A stretch of 49,178 nucleotides of DNA from Micromonospora sp. BL4. GTDB taxonomy: Bacteria; Actinomycetota; Actinomycetes; Mycobacteriales; Micromonosporaceae. The stretch is taken from NCBI RefSeq assembly GCF_003667505.1, contig NZ_RCVJ01000209.1, forward strand, positions 1-49,178, read 5' to 3'. The notes below the pieces were generated by a model. It worked only from the letters and a program-made list of their open reading frames with translations. It did not search any database and had not been told where the DNA came from. Both the position numbers and the translations under genes were made by a program. Below are positions 16,201-23,678 of this stretch, in pieces. Position 1 is the first letter of the stretch. Each line of letters starts with the position of its first letter.

Positions 16201-19112
16201 CCAACGTCACCGACATCCGCTTCCGGGCCGCCTCGGCCGGCGCCGGAGGCCGGGTCGAGGTCCGCGCCGGCGCCGTCGACGGACCGGTGGTCGCCACGGC
16301 CACCGTGCCGGGCACCGGCGGGTGGCAGACGTACACGGACGTGACCGCGCCGGTGACCGGCGCCGCGAGCGGCACGCTGTACTTCGTCGCCCGGGACCCG
16401 AACGGCGGCGCGGGGTCGCTGTTCAACGTCAACTGGATGGACTTCCTCGGCCGCGGCGTCACCGAGAACGCGCCGCCGGTGGTCAGCGCCACCGCCACCC
16501 CGGCCACCGGCACCGCGCCGGTCACCGTCGCCTTCGACGGCACGGCCACCGACGCCGAGGGGAACACCCCGCTGACGTACGCCTGGGACTTCGGTGACGG
16601 CGGCACGGCGACCACCCTGGACGCCAGCCACACCTACACCAGCCCGGGAACCTTCACCGCCACTCTGACGGTGACCGACAGCGTGGGCGCGAAGTCGTAC
16701 GCCACGGTGCCGGTGCGGGTGGACGCGCCGAACACGTCCTGCCTGGGGGCGCGCTCGGACGACTTCAACGGCTCCAGCCTCGACAAGGGCCGGTGGAGCA
16801 GCGTGGTCCGGGAGAACCAGCTCTACTCGGTCTCCGGCGGCGCGCTGCGGCTGCCCACCGCGGTGGGCGACCTCTACGGCGCCCGTAACGACGCCACCAA
16901 CCTGGTCCTCCAGCCGGCACCGACCGGGGCCTGGCAGGTGACCACCAAGGTCACCCTGCCGGTGACGGCCAACTACCAGCAGGCCGGCATCATGGTGTAC
17001 GGCGACGACGACAACTACGCCAAGCTGGACCTGCTGTACAACGGCAGCCGGCGGGTGGAGTTCATCCGGGAGACGGCCGGCACGCCGCGCAACGAGGCCG
17101 CGGACAGCACCGCCGCACCGGCGGGTGACACCGTGCACCTGCGGATCACCAGCGACGGGACGAACCTGACGGCGGCCGTCTCGGCCGACGGGCAGACCTT
17201 CACCCCGGCCGGCCGGTCGGCCGCGCTCGACGGCATCACCAAGCCGCGGATCGGGCTCTTCGCGCTCAACGGCGGCACCGAGGCGCCGGTGGTGGACGCC
17301 AGCTTCGACTGGTTCCAGATCACGCCGGACGCCCCGGCCGGGCCGGTCGTGCCGTCGGACGAGTTCACCGGCGACACGCTGGACAAGTGCCGGTGGAACG
17401 CGATCCTGCGCGAGGACCCGAACGGCTACCGGGTCACCGGTGGCGCGCTGCGCATCGACGTGCCCAACGGTGACATCTACGGCGGCGACAACACCGGGCC
17501 GAAGAACTTCATCCTCCAGACCGCGCCGTCGGGCGACTGGACCCTGGAGACGAAGGTCGACGGCAGCCTGCTGAACGAGCAGTACCAGCAGGCCGGCCTC
17601 ATCGTGCAGGCGGACGACGACAACTATCTGAAGTTCGACTACATCGCGGACAACCAGGCCGGCCAGCCGGTGACGCGGCGGATCGAGTTCCGCAGCGAGA
17701 TCGGCGGGGTGGTCCAGAACCCGCAGCCGGAGGCGGCCAACCTGACCGGTGCGGTGTGGCATCTGCGGCTCGCTCGCAGCGGCGACACCTTCACCGCGTC
17801 GTACTCGGCCGACGGGACGACCTGGACCGCGTTGACGACCCTCACCAACAGCGCGGTCGGCGCCACCCCGAAGGTCGGGCTGTTCACCCTCGGCGCCAAC
17901 CAGACCGCCTCGAAGACCGCCGCGTTCGACTACTTCCGGTTGAGCACGGAGGTCGCCGACGAGACCGCACCGGTCACCACGGCGGCGGTCTCCGGCACCC
18001 CGACCGACGGGTGGTACACCGGGCCGGTGACGGTGACCCTCACCGCCGCCGACGAGGCCGGCGGCAGCGGGTTGGCCGGCACGGCGTACCAGCTGGACGG
18101 GGCCACCACCTGGACGGACTACACCGCTCCGGTGGCGGTCAGCGGCGACGGCGAGCACGAGCTGCGGTTCCGCTCGACCGACGAGGCGGGCAACGTGGAG
18201 TCGACGAAGACCGTCACGGTCAACATCGACGCCACCGCGCCGGTCACCTCGGCGACGTTCGCTCCGGCGAACGACGCCGGCTGGCACGACGGGACCATCC
18301 CGGTGGTGCTGACCTCGACCGACGCCGGTTCCGGTGTGAAGACGGTGGAGTGGTCGCTGGACGGTGGCGCGTGGACGCCGTACTCGACGCCGGTCGAGGT
18401 GACCGGCGACGGGCAGCACGAGCTGCTGTTCCGGTCCACCGACAAGGCGGGCAACGCCGAGACACTCAAGTCGGCGGTGCTGCGGATCGACGGCGCCAAG
18501 CCGACGCTGCTGGTCTCCGGGATCGCCGACGGCCAGCTCTACGGGGACAGCCAGGACGTCCGGGTGTCCTGGCAGGCCGTCGACCCCACCTCGGGCATCG
18601 CGACCGTGGTCGGTCGGTTGAACGGCCGGGCGTACGCCAGCGGCACCCTGCAGGCCATGTACGAGCTGCCGCTCGGCCTGCACGAGCTGGTCGTCACCGC
18701 GACCGACAAGGCGGGCAACGAGACCACCTCGACGGTCCGGTTCTTCGTCACCACCTCGTTCCGGGACATGCAGAACCTGCTGGACCGGTTCAAGGCGACG
18801 GGGCGGCTCTCGGCCAAGGCGCACAAGCAGTTGACGGCGAAGCTCGACGCGGCCCGCAAGGCCGAGGCGGCCGGCAACGACACGAAGGCGGTCAAGCAGC
18901 TGACCGAGTTCCGGACGCTCGCCGCCGACTCCGCCCTGGTGGGCGAGGGGGAGATCCGGGACGTCCTGGTCCGGGACGCCGACGCCATGATCGTCCGGCT
19001 CGGCGGCACGGCCAGCAAGGCCGGGGTACGGGCCAACGACGGCGAACCGGTCAAGGGCGCCGGACGGCTCGGTGGCGACGCCACCCGGCTCGCCCCCGGT
19101 CGCCAGCTCTGA
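13272..19112 (+). CDS. Secreted multidomain ThuA / sorbosone dehydrogenase / PKD / CBM / laminin-G-like protein
   Basis: A 1946-residue exported protein, probably acting on carbohydrate outside the cell. The GTG start at 13272 has AGGAGG 5-6 nt upstream. Domains by residue are: signal peptide 1-32 (AQA cleavage); ThuA-like glutamine-amidotransferase fold 65-280; glucose/sorbosone dehydrogenase beta-propeller 295-722; PKD 726-810 (AWAFGDGQTS); an Ig-like segment 811-920; CBM6-like 924-1062 (IGFIEDGDWWSL); PKD 1067-1154 (AWDFGDGGT); two duplicated laminin-G/DUF1349-like domains 1156-1353 and 1360-1562, each with YQQAG and DDNY; three Ig-like/OmpL47-type repeats 1563-1827 (FRSTDEAGN); and an FIMAH-like helical tail 1828-1946. 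Related architectures occur in actinobacteria. The substrate and redox cofactor (PQQ in the family) are inferred only. Confidence 0.92.
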   Translation: MPHSRRARVPITATLISLALASTTLFGLPAQAAPAAAQVPPRDARAAAPVSQVAPKAPKAAADPFSVLVFSKTAGFRHDSIPTGLAAIQQLGTANGFTVDSSEDGGAFTDANLAKYKAVIWLSTTGDVLDAEQQAAFERYVRAGGGYVGIHAASDTEYSWAWYGDLVGAYFANHPANQQATVKVEDHAHPSTAELPDRWSRFDEWYNYQTNPRPDVHVLASLDEKSYTPGAGAMGADHPIAWCQDFDGGRSWYTGGGHTRESYAEPEFLEHLLGGIQTAAGVVDADCGASKTASFEKVALDSNTSNPMELDIAPDGRVFYVERDGRVQIVKPDTGSTVTAVDLDVFTGNEDGLIGIRLDPDFATNKWVYLYYAPNDGIARNLLSRFTVTGDTIDPASEKQVLRVDTQRNTCCHAGGSMAFDGDGNLYLATGDNTNPFESSAYTPIDERPGRQDFDAQRTSGNTNDLRGKVIRIHPEDDGTYTVPAGNLFAPGTDKTRPEIYAMGFRNPFRIGTDPGTDTLYVADYGPDANADNPNRGPRGLVEWNIVTPGNYGWPYCTGTNEAYNDYTFPSGPSGAKFDCAAPVNNSPNNTGLTNLPPVVPATVDYGYAGDARYPEIGGGGAPMGGPVYRYDADLDSDRKWPAYYDGKALLGEWNQSKMYTMQVTADGKSLVDINQLLTGMSMIRPMDFEFGPDGALYLIEWGSGFGGNNDNSGIYRIDYIAGERAPIAVAAATPTSGPAPLTVTFSSAGSRDPDGGTLTYAWAFGDGQTSTEANPTHTYATAGSFTAQLTVTNPKGRTAVANVPVTVGNTAPTVTIEFPPDGGFFDWGDQVRYTVKVTDPEDGQIDCDRVRLQVLLGHDEHAHPLEQHTGCTGIVQTSLASGHGAEANVFAVFEATYTDEGGAGGAGPLTGRAIEQLQPKRKQAEYFTATGRAPVSTGGGDAGVQRETGGDTAGGGQNIGFIEDGDWWSLAPANLTNVTDIRFRAASAGAGGRVEVRAGAVDGPVVATATVPGTGGWQTYTDVTAPVTGAASGTLYFVARDPNGGAGSLFNVNWMDFLGRGVTENAPPVVSATATPATGTAPVTVAFDGTATDAEGNTPLTYAWDFGDGGTATTLDASHTYTSPGTFTATLTVTDSVGAKSYATVPVRVDAPNTSCLGARSDDFNGSSLDKGRWSSVVRENQLYSVSGGALRLPTAVGDLYGARNDATNLVLQPAPTGAWQVTTKVTLPVTANYQQAGIMVYGDDDNYAKLDLLYNGSRRVEFIRETAGTPRNEAADSTAAPAGDTVHLRITSDGTNLTAAVSADGQTFTPAGRSAALDGITKPRIGLFALNGGTEAPVVDASFDWFQITPDAPAGPVVPSDEFTGDTLDKCRWNAILREDPNGYRVTGGALRIDVPNGDIYGGDNTGPKNFILQTAPSGDWTLETKVDGSLLNEQYQQAGLIVQADDDNYLKFDYIADNQAGQPVTRRIEFRSEIGGVVQNPQPEAANLTGAVWHLRLARSGDTFTASYSADGTTWTALTTLTNSAVGATPKVGLFTLGANQTASKTAAFDYFRLSTEVADETAPVTTAAVSGTPTDGWYTGPVTVTLTAADEAGGSGLAGTAYQLDGATTWTDYTAPVAVSGDGEHELRFRSTDEAGNVESTKTVTVNIDATAPVTSATFAPANDAGWHDGTIPVVLTSTDAGSGVKTVEWSLDGGAWTPYSTPVEVTGDGQHELLFRSTDKAGNAETLKSAVLRIDGAKPTLLVSGIADGQLYGDSQDVRVSWQAVDPTSGIATVVGRLNGRAYASGTLQAMYELPLGLHELVVTATDKAGNETTSTVRFFVTTSFRDMQNLLDRFKATGRLSAKAHKQLTAKLDAARKAEAAGNDTKAVKQLTEFRTLAADSALVGEGEIRDVLVRDADAMIVRLGGTASKAGVRANDGEPVKGAGRLGGDATRLAPGRQL

Positions 19113-19120
19113 TCCGACCG

Positions 19121-19156
19121 GGCCCCTCCCCGACGCTCCGGCGTCGGGGAGGGGCC
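19121..19156 (+). terminator. Terminator of the secreted multidomain protein gene
   Basis: A perfect 16-bp stem (19121-19136 with 19141-19156) with a TCCG tetraloop starts 9 bp after the stop. It separates this gene from the next one, so the two are probably not cotranscribed efficiently. Confidence 0.88.
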
Positions 19157-19183
19157 TCCCTCATCGGTAGTGAGGAGATGTCC

Positions 19184-19720
19184 GTGACGGGTATCCGCAA
19201 GGTGCTGGCCGCCGTTCTCGTCGGGCTGGCGCTGACCCTGCTCTCCGCCACCCCGGCGGCCGCCCGGGCCGACAAACTCAAGCTGACGGTGGCCGGCGAC
19301 GGCGCCGAGGGAGTCACCATCCAGGCCAGCTACGCCGATGGCCGCCGGCTGGAGCAGGTGGTGCGGTTGGTCCTCACCGCCAGCGGACCGGACGGGCGGA
19401 AGATCGGGCCGGTGCAGCTGGATCCGCAGCCCGAGGGGCACGGCTTCTACAGCAGCGGTCCGGTGCTCTCCGCCGGCACGTGGAAGGTGACGGTGAACTC
19501 CCTCGCTCCGCTGCGCAGCGAGGCCACCGCCACGGTGCAGGCCCGGGCGGCACAGACACCGCCGGCGCCCGCGCCCGTCGCGGTGACCGGGCCGGCGGAC
19601 GGAACCGCCGGACGCGAGGCGGGCGCCGGCTGGTGGCCGTTCGCGGCGGCCGGCCTGGTGCTCGTCGCCGCGGCGATGGGGGTGGCCATGCTGTTCGGCC
19701 GCCGCCGCACCACCGACTGA
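19184..19720 (+). CDS. Small exported protein with Ig-like domain and C-terminal TM anchor
   Basis: A 178-residue protein of unknown function. An N-terminal signal peptide ending ATPAAARA is followed by a roughly 100-residue beta-rich domain (KLKLTVAGD to EATATVQA). A Pro/Ala linker, a C-terminal transmembrane helix (WWPFAAAGLVLVAAAMGVAMLFG) and a cytoplasmic RRRTTD end complete it. The layout resembles CopC/YtkA-like wall-facing modules, but I cannot name a family. GTG 19184 is chosen because GAGGAG lies 6 nt upstream; the in-frame ATG at 19178 abuts that SD. It lies just after a strong terminator, so it may have its own promoter or depend on read-through. Confidence 0.82.
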   Translation: MTGIRKVLAAVLVGLALTLLSATPAAARADKLKLTVAGDGAEGVTIQASYADGRRLEQVVRLVLTASGPDGRKIGPVQLDPQPEGHGFYSSGPVLSAGTWKVTVNSLAPLRSEATATVQARAAQTPPAPAPVAVTGPADGTAGREAGAGWWPFAAAGLVLVAAAMGVAMLFGRRRTTD

Positions 19721-19746
19721 CCGACCAACCCGCCGGCCGACCAACC

Positions 19747-19880
19747 GGCGCTCCGAGTGACCGACCGGCCCATCGGTCCGACCAAACCGGCGGTCCGACC
19801 AACGCGCCGGCCCCAACCGGCGCTCCGAGTGACCGACCAGCCCGCCGGCTGACCGACGGGCGCTCCGAGTGACCGACCAG
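19747..19880 (+). repeat. Dispersed 20-bp direct repeats (3 copies)
   Basis: GGCGCTCCGAGTGACCGACC occurs at 19747-19766 and 19819-19838. A one-base variant is at about 19860-19879. Degenerate versions of the GACCGACCA part fill the spacers, so the whole segment looks like an eroded array. Confidence 0.85.
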
Positions 19881-19901
19881 CGCTCCGGCGCCCGTCGGAC
19901 G

Positions 19902-19936
19902 ACCGGGCCGGGCCGCTCGTCGCGGCCCGGCCCGGT
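19902..19936. terminator. GC-rich stem-loop, likely terminator
   Basis: A perfect 15-bp stem (19902-19916 with 19922-19936) has a TCGTC loop. It lies 180 bp after the plus-strand stop and could serve either strand. Confidence 0.7.
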
Positions 19937-19968
19937 GCTGTCTGATCGGCACGTGATCGACTCGACAT

Positions 19969-20015
19969 CCCTGAAACCGGGGCCTTCCCGACCGCGGGAC
20001 ACCCCGATTTCAAGG
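19969..20015 (-). terminator. Imperfect hairpin downstream of the aldo/keto reductase operon
   Basis: 14-base arms at 19969-19982 and 20002-20015 pair fully only as minus-strand RNA, where two C-A mismatches become G-U pairs. That suits a terminator for the minus-strand operon ending at 20246. Confidence 0.45.
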
Positions 20016-20050
20016 AACGCGAGTGGATCAAGCGCGCTGCGCACCGCAAG

Positions 20051-20245
20051 GCGCGCGGCGCGCACCCACGCGGCGCACACCCACGCGGCGCACACCCACG
20101 CGGCACACACCCACGCGGCGCACACCCACGCGGCACACACCCACGCGGCGCACACCCACGCGGCGCACACCCACGCGGCGCACACCCACGCGGCGCACAC
20201 CCACGCGGCGCGCACCCACGCGGCGCGCACCCCGCGCGGCGCGGA
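20051..20245. repeat. 15-bp minisatellite, ~13 units
   Basis: Units of the form CCACGCGGCGCACAC recur every 15 bp, for example at 20066, 20081, 20096 and on to 20216. Two units have CAC for CGC, and degenerate units lie at each end. Because 15 is a multiple of 3, all frames stay open, which produces a spurious THAAH repeat peptide. The array ends one base before the reductase stop codon. Confidence 0.95.
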
Positions 20246-21199
20246 TCAGAGGACGGCGCGCAGCGCGGCCAGGTCCTCGTCGGTGGGCTCCCACGTGCCG
20301 GCGGCGGCGTTGGCGTGCACCTGCTCGGGCGTGGTGGCGCCGGCGATCACCGAGGTCACCGCGGGCTGGGCGGCCAGCCCGCCGATCGCCACCTGGAGCA
20401 TGGTCAGCCCTCGCTCGGCCGCGTACGCCTCGATCGCCTCGATGGTGTCCCAGTCGGCCGCGGCGAGTCGCTCCGCGTACCGGCCACCGCCGGAGAGCCG
20501 GCTGCCGGCCGGCGGCGGACCGGAACGCTTGTACTTGCCGGTGAGCAGGCCGTTGGCGAGCGGGAAGAACGGCAGCATGCCCAGGCCGAACCGCTCGCAG
20601 GCCGGGATCACCTCGGTCTCCACGGACCGCTCCACCAGGCTGTAGTGGTTCTGCGCGCTGATGAAGCGGGCCCGGCCGTTGGACGAGGCGACCCAGTCCG
20701 CGTCGGCGATCTGCCAGCCGGCGAAGTTCGAGTTGCCCAGGTAGCGCACCTTGCCGTCGCGGACCAGGTCGTCCAGGGCGGCGAGCGTCTCGTCGATCGG
20801 CGTGCCCGGGTCGGGCTCGTGCATCTGGTACAGGTCGATGTGGTCGGTGCCGAGGCGGCGCAGCGACGCCTCCACCGCGCGGGCGATGTAGCGCCGCGCC
20901 CCCCGGGCACCGAAGTCCGGCCCGTTGAGGCCGTTCATGTCCATGCCGAACTTGGTGGCCACCACCACGTCGTCCCGGCGTCCCTTGAGCGCCTGCCCGA
21001 GCAGCTCCTCGGAGCTGCCCTGCGGTTCGCCGTAGATGTCGGCGGTGTCGAACAGGGTGATCCCGGCGTCCAGGGCGGCGTCCACCACCGCGCGGGTGCC
21101 GTCGAGGTCGAGCTTGCGGCCAAAGTTGTTGCAGCCGATGCCGACCACGGACACCACGAGCCCGGAGTCGCCCAGCCGGCGATAGGTCATCTCAGTCAC
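20246..21199 (-). CDS. Aldo/keto reductase family oxidoreductase
   Basis: A 317-residue NADPH-dependent reductase of the aldo/keto reductase TIM-barrel fold, close to the YdbC/Gfo-like general reductases. Catalytic tetrad positions are visible: Asp and Tyr in FDTADIYGE, Lys in VVATKFG, His in LYQMHEPD. The cofactor-end motif SVIAGATTPEQV is present. GTG 21199 is chosen for its GGTGGA SD; an ATG three codons later (21190) is the alternative. It is the last gene of a probable three-gene set, 47 bp after the ABC-F gene. The substrate is unknown. Confidence 0.93.
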   Translation of the reverse strand: MTEMTYRRLGDSGLVVSVVGIGCNNFGRKLDLDGTRAVVDAALDAGITLFDTADIYGEPQGSSEELLGQALKGRRDDVVVATKFGMDMNGLNGPDFGARGARRYIARAVEASLRRLGTDHIDLYQMHEPDPGTPIDETLAALDDLVRDGKVRYLGNSNFAGWQIADADWVASSNGRARFISAQNHYSLVERSVETEVIPACERFGLGMLPFFPLANGLLTGKYKRSGPPPAGSRLSGGGRYAERLAAADWDTIEAIEAYAAERGLTMLQVAIGGLAAQPAVTSVIAGATTPEQVHANAAAGTWEPTDEDLAALRAVL

Positions 21200-21246
21200 G
21201 AGATCCACCCTATGCCGGCCGGACGTATCGACAGCCCGGGGACCGA

Positions 21247-22926
21247 TCAGCCCACGTCCCAGACCGGCTCCGGGGTCTCCACCACCTCGCTGTCCCCGCG
21301 GAACAGCACGAAGCGGTCGAAGGAGCGGGTGAACCAGCGGTCGTGGGTGACCGCAATCACGGTCCCCTCGAACGCGTTCAGGCCCGCCTCCAACGCCTCG
21401 GCGCTGGCCAGGTCGAGGTTGTCGGTGGGCTCGTCGAGCAGCAGCAGGGTCGCCCCGGACAGCTCCAGCAGCAGCACCAGGAACCGGGCCTGCTGCCCGC
21501 CGGAGAGGGTGCCGAAACGCTGGTCGCCCTGCCCGGCCAGCTCGTAGCGGCTGAGCACCCCCATCGCCGCGTGCCGGTCCATTCCGGTCCGGTGCTCGTC
21601 GCCCCGCCAGAGGATCTCGACGAGCGTCTTCGACATCAGCTCGGGCCGGTCGTGGGTCTGGGAGAAGTGCCCCGGTCGCACCCGGGCGCCGAGCCGGGCC
21701 GTGCCGTCGTGCGCCACCGGGGCGAGGGCGGCCGCGCCGTCGACCGGCCCGTTGGCCGGGTCGGGGTCGCTGCCGCCCCGGGCCAGCAGCCGCAGGAAGT
21801 GCGACTTGCCGGTGCCGTTGGCCCCGAGCACCGCCACCCGGTCGCCGTACCAGATCTCCAGGTCGAAGGGGTAGGTCAGGCCGTCCAACTCCAGCTGCTC
21901 GCAGACCACCGCGCGCTTGCCGGTCCGCCCGCCGGTCAGCCGCATCCGGATGTCCTGGTCCTTCGGGGGTACGGGCGGCGGCCCGGCCTCCTCGAACTTG
22001 CGCAGCCGGGTCTGCGCGGCCTGGTACCGCGAGGCGAGCCCGTCGTTGTACGCCGCCTTCTGCTTGTACATGAGCATCAGCTCGCGCAGCTTCTGGTGCT
22101 CCTCGTCCCAACGTCGGCGCAGCTCGTCGAGGCGGGCGTGCCGGGCCACCCGCGCCTCGTGCCAGCTGGCGAAGCCGCCCGGGTGCACCCAGGCGCTGCC
22201 GCCTTCCACGGCGACCACCCGGTCGGCGGTCTGTGCCAGCAGCTCACGGTCGTGCGAGACGTAGAGCACGGACTTCGTCGACTCGCGCAGCCGCGCCTCC
22301 AGCCAGCGCTTGCCGGGCACGTCGAGGAAGTTGTCCGGCTCGTCGAGCAGCAGCACCTCGTCCGGGCCGCGCAGCAGCAGCTCCAGCGCGAAGCGCTTCT
22401 GCTGCCCACCGGAGAGGGTGCGTACCGGTCGCTCCCGGACGGCGTCCCAGGGCTGGTCGAGCACGATGGTGGCGACGGTGTCGAAGAGCACCTCGGCGTC
22501 GTACCCGCCGGCCTCGCCCCAGGCGCCCAGCGCGTCGGCGTACGCCAGCTGGGCCTTGCCGGCCGCGGTGCTGTACTTGCCGCGGACCTCGGCCGCCCGC
22601 ATGGCCGCCTCGGTCTCGCCGAGCCGCCGGCCGGCCTCGCGCAGCGGCGGCGGGGCCAGCGACAGCGCCAGGTCGGCGAGTGTCGACTCGTCGCCGATCA
22701 TGCCGATGAACTGGCGCATCACGCCCAGCCCACCGGCTCGCGCGACGGCGCCGGTACGCACCGGCAGGTCACCGGCGACCATCCGCAGCAGTGTCGTCTT
22801 ACCCGCGCCGTTCGGCCCGACCAGGGCGATCTTGCCGCCCTCCCCGACCCGGAACGACACGTCGGCGAAGAGTTCCCGACCGTCGGGCAGGATGTGCCCG
22901 ACCGCTGCCACGTCCACGTATCCCAC
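21247..22926 (-). CDS. ABC-F family ATPase (ribosome-associated)
   Basis: A 559-residue soluble protein with two ABC domains and no membrane segments, so not a transporter. Domain 1 has GPNGAGKTT, LSGGQQKR and LLLDEPDNFLD. Domain 2 has GANGTGKSH, LSGGQQAR and LLLDEPTDNLD. They are joined by the charged helical linker (about residues 240-320, with MLMYKQKAAYNDGLASRY) that reaches the P-site tRNA in this family. Members are translation factors or confer resistance to ribosome-targeting antibiotics. The start is the GTG at 22926 (VGYVDVAAVGH). It lies 41 bp after an RsmC-like methyltransferase gene, another possible ribosome-acting protein. Confidence 0.92.
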   Translation of the reverse strand: MGYVDVAAVGHILPDGRELFADVSFRVGEGGKIALVGPNGAGKTTLLRMVAGDLPVRTGAVARAGGLGVMRQFIGMIGDESTLADLALSLAPPPLREAGRRLGETEAAMRAAEVRGKYSTAAGKAQLAYADALGAWGEAGGYDAEVLFDTVATIVLDQPWDAVRERPVRTLSGGQQKRFALELLLRGPDEVLLLDEPDNFLDVPGKRWLEARLRESTKSVLYVSHDRELLAQTADRVVAVEGGSAWVHPGGFASWHEARVARHARLDELRRRWDEEHQKLRELMLMYKQKAAYNDGLASRYQAAQTRLRKFEEAGPPPVPPKDQDIRMRLTGGRTGKRAVVCEQLELDGLTYPFDLEIWYGDRVAVLGANGTGKSHFLRLLARGGSDPDPANGPVDGAAALAPVAHDGTARLGARVRPGHFSQTHDRPELMSKTLVEILWRGDEHRTGMDRHAAMGVLSRYELAGQGDQRFGTLSGGQQARFLVLLLELSGATLLLLDEPTDNLDLASAEALEAGLNAFEGTVIAVTHDRWFTRSFDRFVLFRGDSEVVETPEPVWDVG

Positions 22927-22967
22927 GCCGGGATCCTGCCCCAGCAGGGGCCGGCCGGTACATCCAA

Positions 22968-23573
22968 TTACCGGGTGACCCGCAGCACCCGGAAGCCCTT
23001 CTGGCTGGCGTGCCGCTCGACCTGCCAGCTCTGGTCGGTGAGCCAGCGGTGCAGCGAGTCGCCACCGAGGTGCCGGGCGACCACCAGCCAGCCGACGCCG
23101 TCCGGGGCGAGGCGGGGCAGCCAGCGCAGCAGCAGGTCGTGCAACCCGTCCTTGCCGATCCGGATCGGCGGGTTGGACCAGAGCTGGGCGAAGCGAAGCT
23201 CTGCCGGCACGTCGTCCGGTGCGCGGACCCGGACCCGGTCTCCGGCGCCGACCCGGGCCGCGTTGGCCGCGGTCAGGTCGCGGGCGCGGGCGTTGACGTC
23301 GACCGCCCAGACGGTGCTCGCCGGGGCCAGGTCGGCCAGCACGCAGGTGATCGGGCCGAACCCGCAGCCGAGGTCGAGCAGGTCGCCGGTGGTGGCCACG
23401 GTGGGCAGCTCGGCCTTGCGCAGGAGCACTGCGGTGCCCGGGTCGAGACGGCTGGCGGAGAAGACGCCACCGGCCGAGGCGAGGCGGTAGTCGCGGTCGG
23501 CGACGGAGAACTCGACCTCGCGCGGCGGGGCGTCGCTGGCGGGCTGAGCGGTGAAGTAGTGGTCGCCGGTCAC
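22968..23573 (-). CDS. Class I SAM methyltransferase (RsmC/methyltransferase-small type)
   Basis: A 201-residue methyltransferase. SAM motif I is LLDLGCGFGPIT, the motif II acidic end is WAVDVNARA, and the catalytic motif IV is SNPPIRIG (NPP). NPP is shared by N2-guanine and N6-adenine nucleic acid methyltransferases. The C-terminal KGFRVLRVTR end is typical of RsmC-like actinobacterial proteins, so 16S rRNA m2G methylation is a plausible but unproven role. GTG 23573 (VTGDHYFTAQPAS) is chosen as the conserved start; an in-frame GTG at 23621 with a GGGA upstream would add 16 residues. It is the first gene of the set with the ABC-F gene. Confidence 0.85.
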   Translation of the reverse strand: MTGDHYFTAQPASDAPPREVEFSVADRDYRLASAGGVFSASRLDPGTAVLLRKAELPTVATTGDLLDLGCGFGPITCVLADLAPASTVWAVDVNARARDLTAANAARVGAGDRVRVRAPDDVPAELRFAQLWSNPPIRIGKDGLHDLLLRWLPRLAPDGVGWLVVARHLGGDSLHRWLTDQSWQVERHASQKGFRVLRVTR

Positions 23574-23635
23574 GCCGGCAATTCTCGCATCGGTCGAGGC
23601 ACGCTCCGACACGGCCCACACCTACATTTCCCGTT

Positions 23636-23678
23636 ATTACCCCCTAAAGGGACAATGCCTCCTACTCTGGGCGGCATG
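23636..23678 (+). promoter_or_regulatory. Leaderless-type promoter of the single-TM protein gene
   Basis: TACTCT (-10) lies 7 bp before the ATG at 23676, the TANNNT-N7-ATG arrangement typical of actinobacterial leaderless genes. An A/T-rich TTATTACC stretch lies upstream at 23634 as a loose -35. No SD precedes that ATG. Confidence 0.5.

Larger units (their letters stand above)
19721..20245. other. Repeat-rich convergent intergenic region
   Basis: These 525 bp hold no convincing gene. In order they contain three near-exact copies of GGCGCTCCGAGTGACCGACC (19747, 19819, 19860), a 15-bp terminator stem (19902-19936), a second imperfect hairpin (19969-20015), and a 15-bp minisatellite (20051-20245). 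The region separates a plus-strand gene from a minus-strand operon. Confidence 0.85.

Noticed and set aside
15522..18824. A 1100-codon open frame on the minus strand
   Set aside because: It is antisense to the large secreted protein gene and arises from high GC3. It has no SD, no recognisable domains, and an Arg/Gly/Val-rich composition typical of shadow frames.
20051..20245. CRISPR array
   Set aside because: The 15-bp units are contiguous with no spacers, and no cas genes are present. It is a minisatellite.
19869..20645. Plus-strand frame encoding a THAAH repeat peptide
   Set aside because: It is the 15-bp minisatellite read in frame, continuing antisense into the aldo/keto reductase. There is no SD or conserved sequence.
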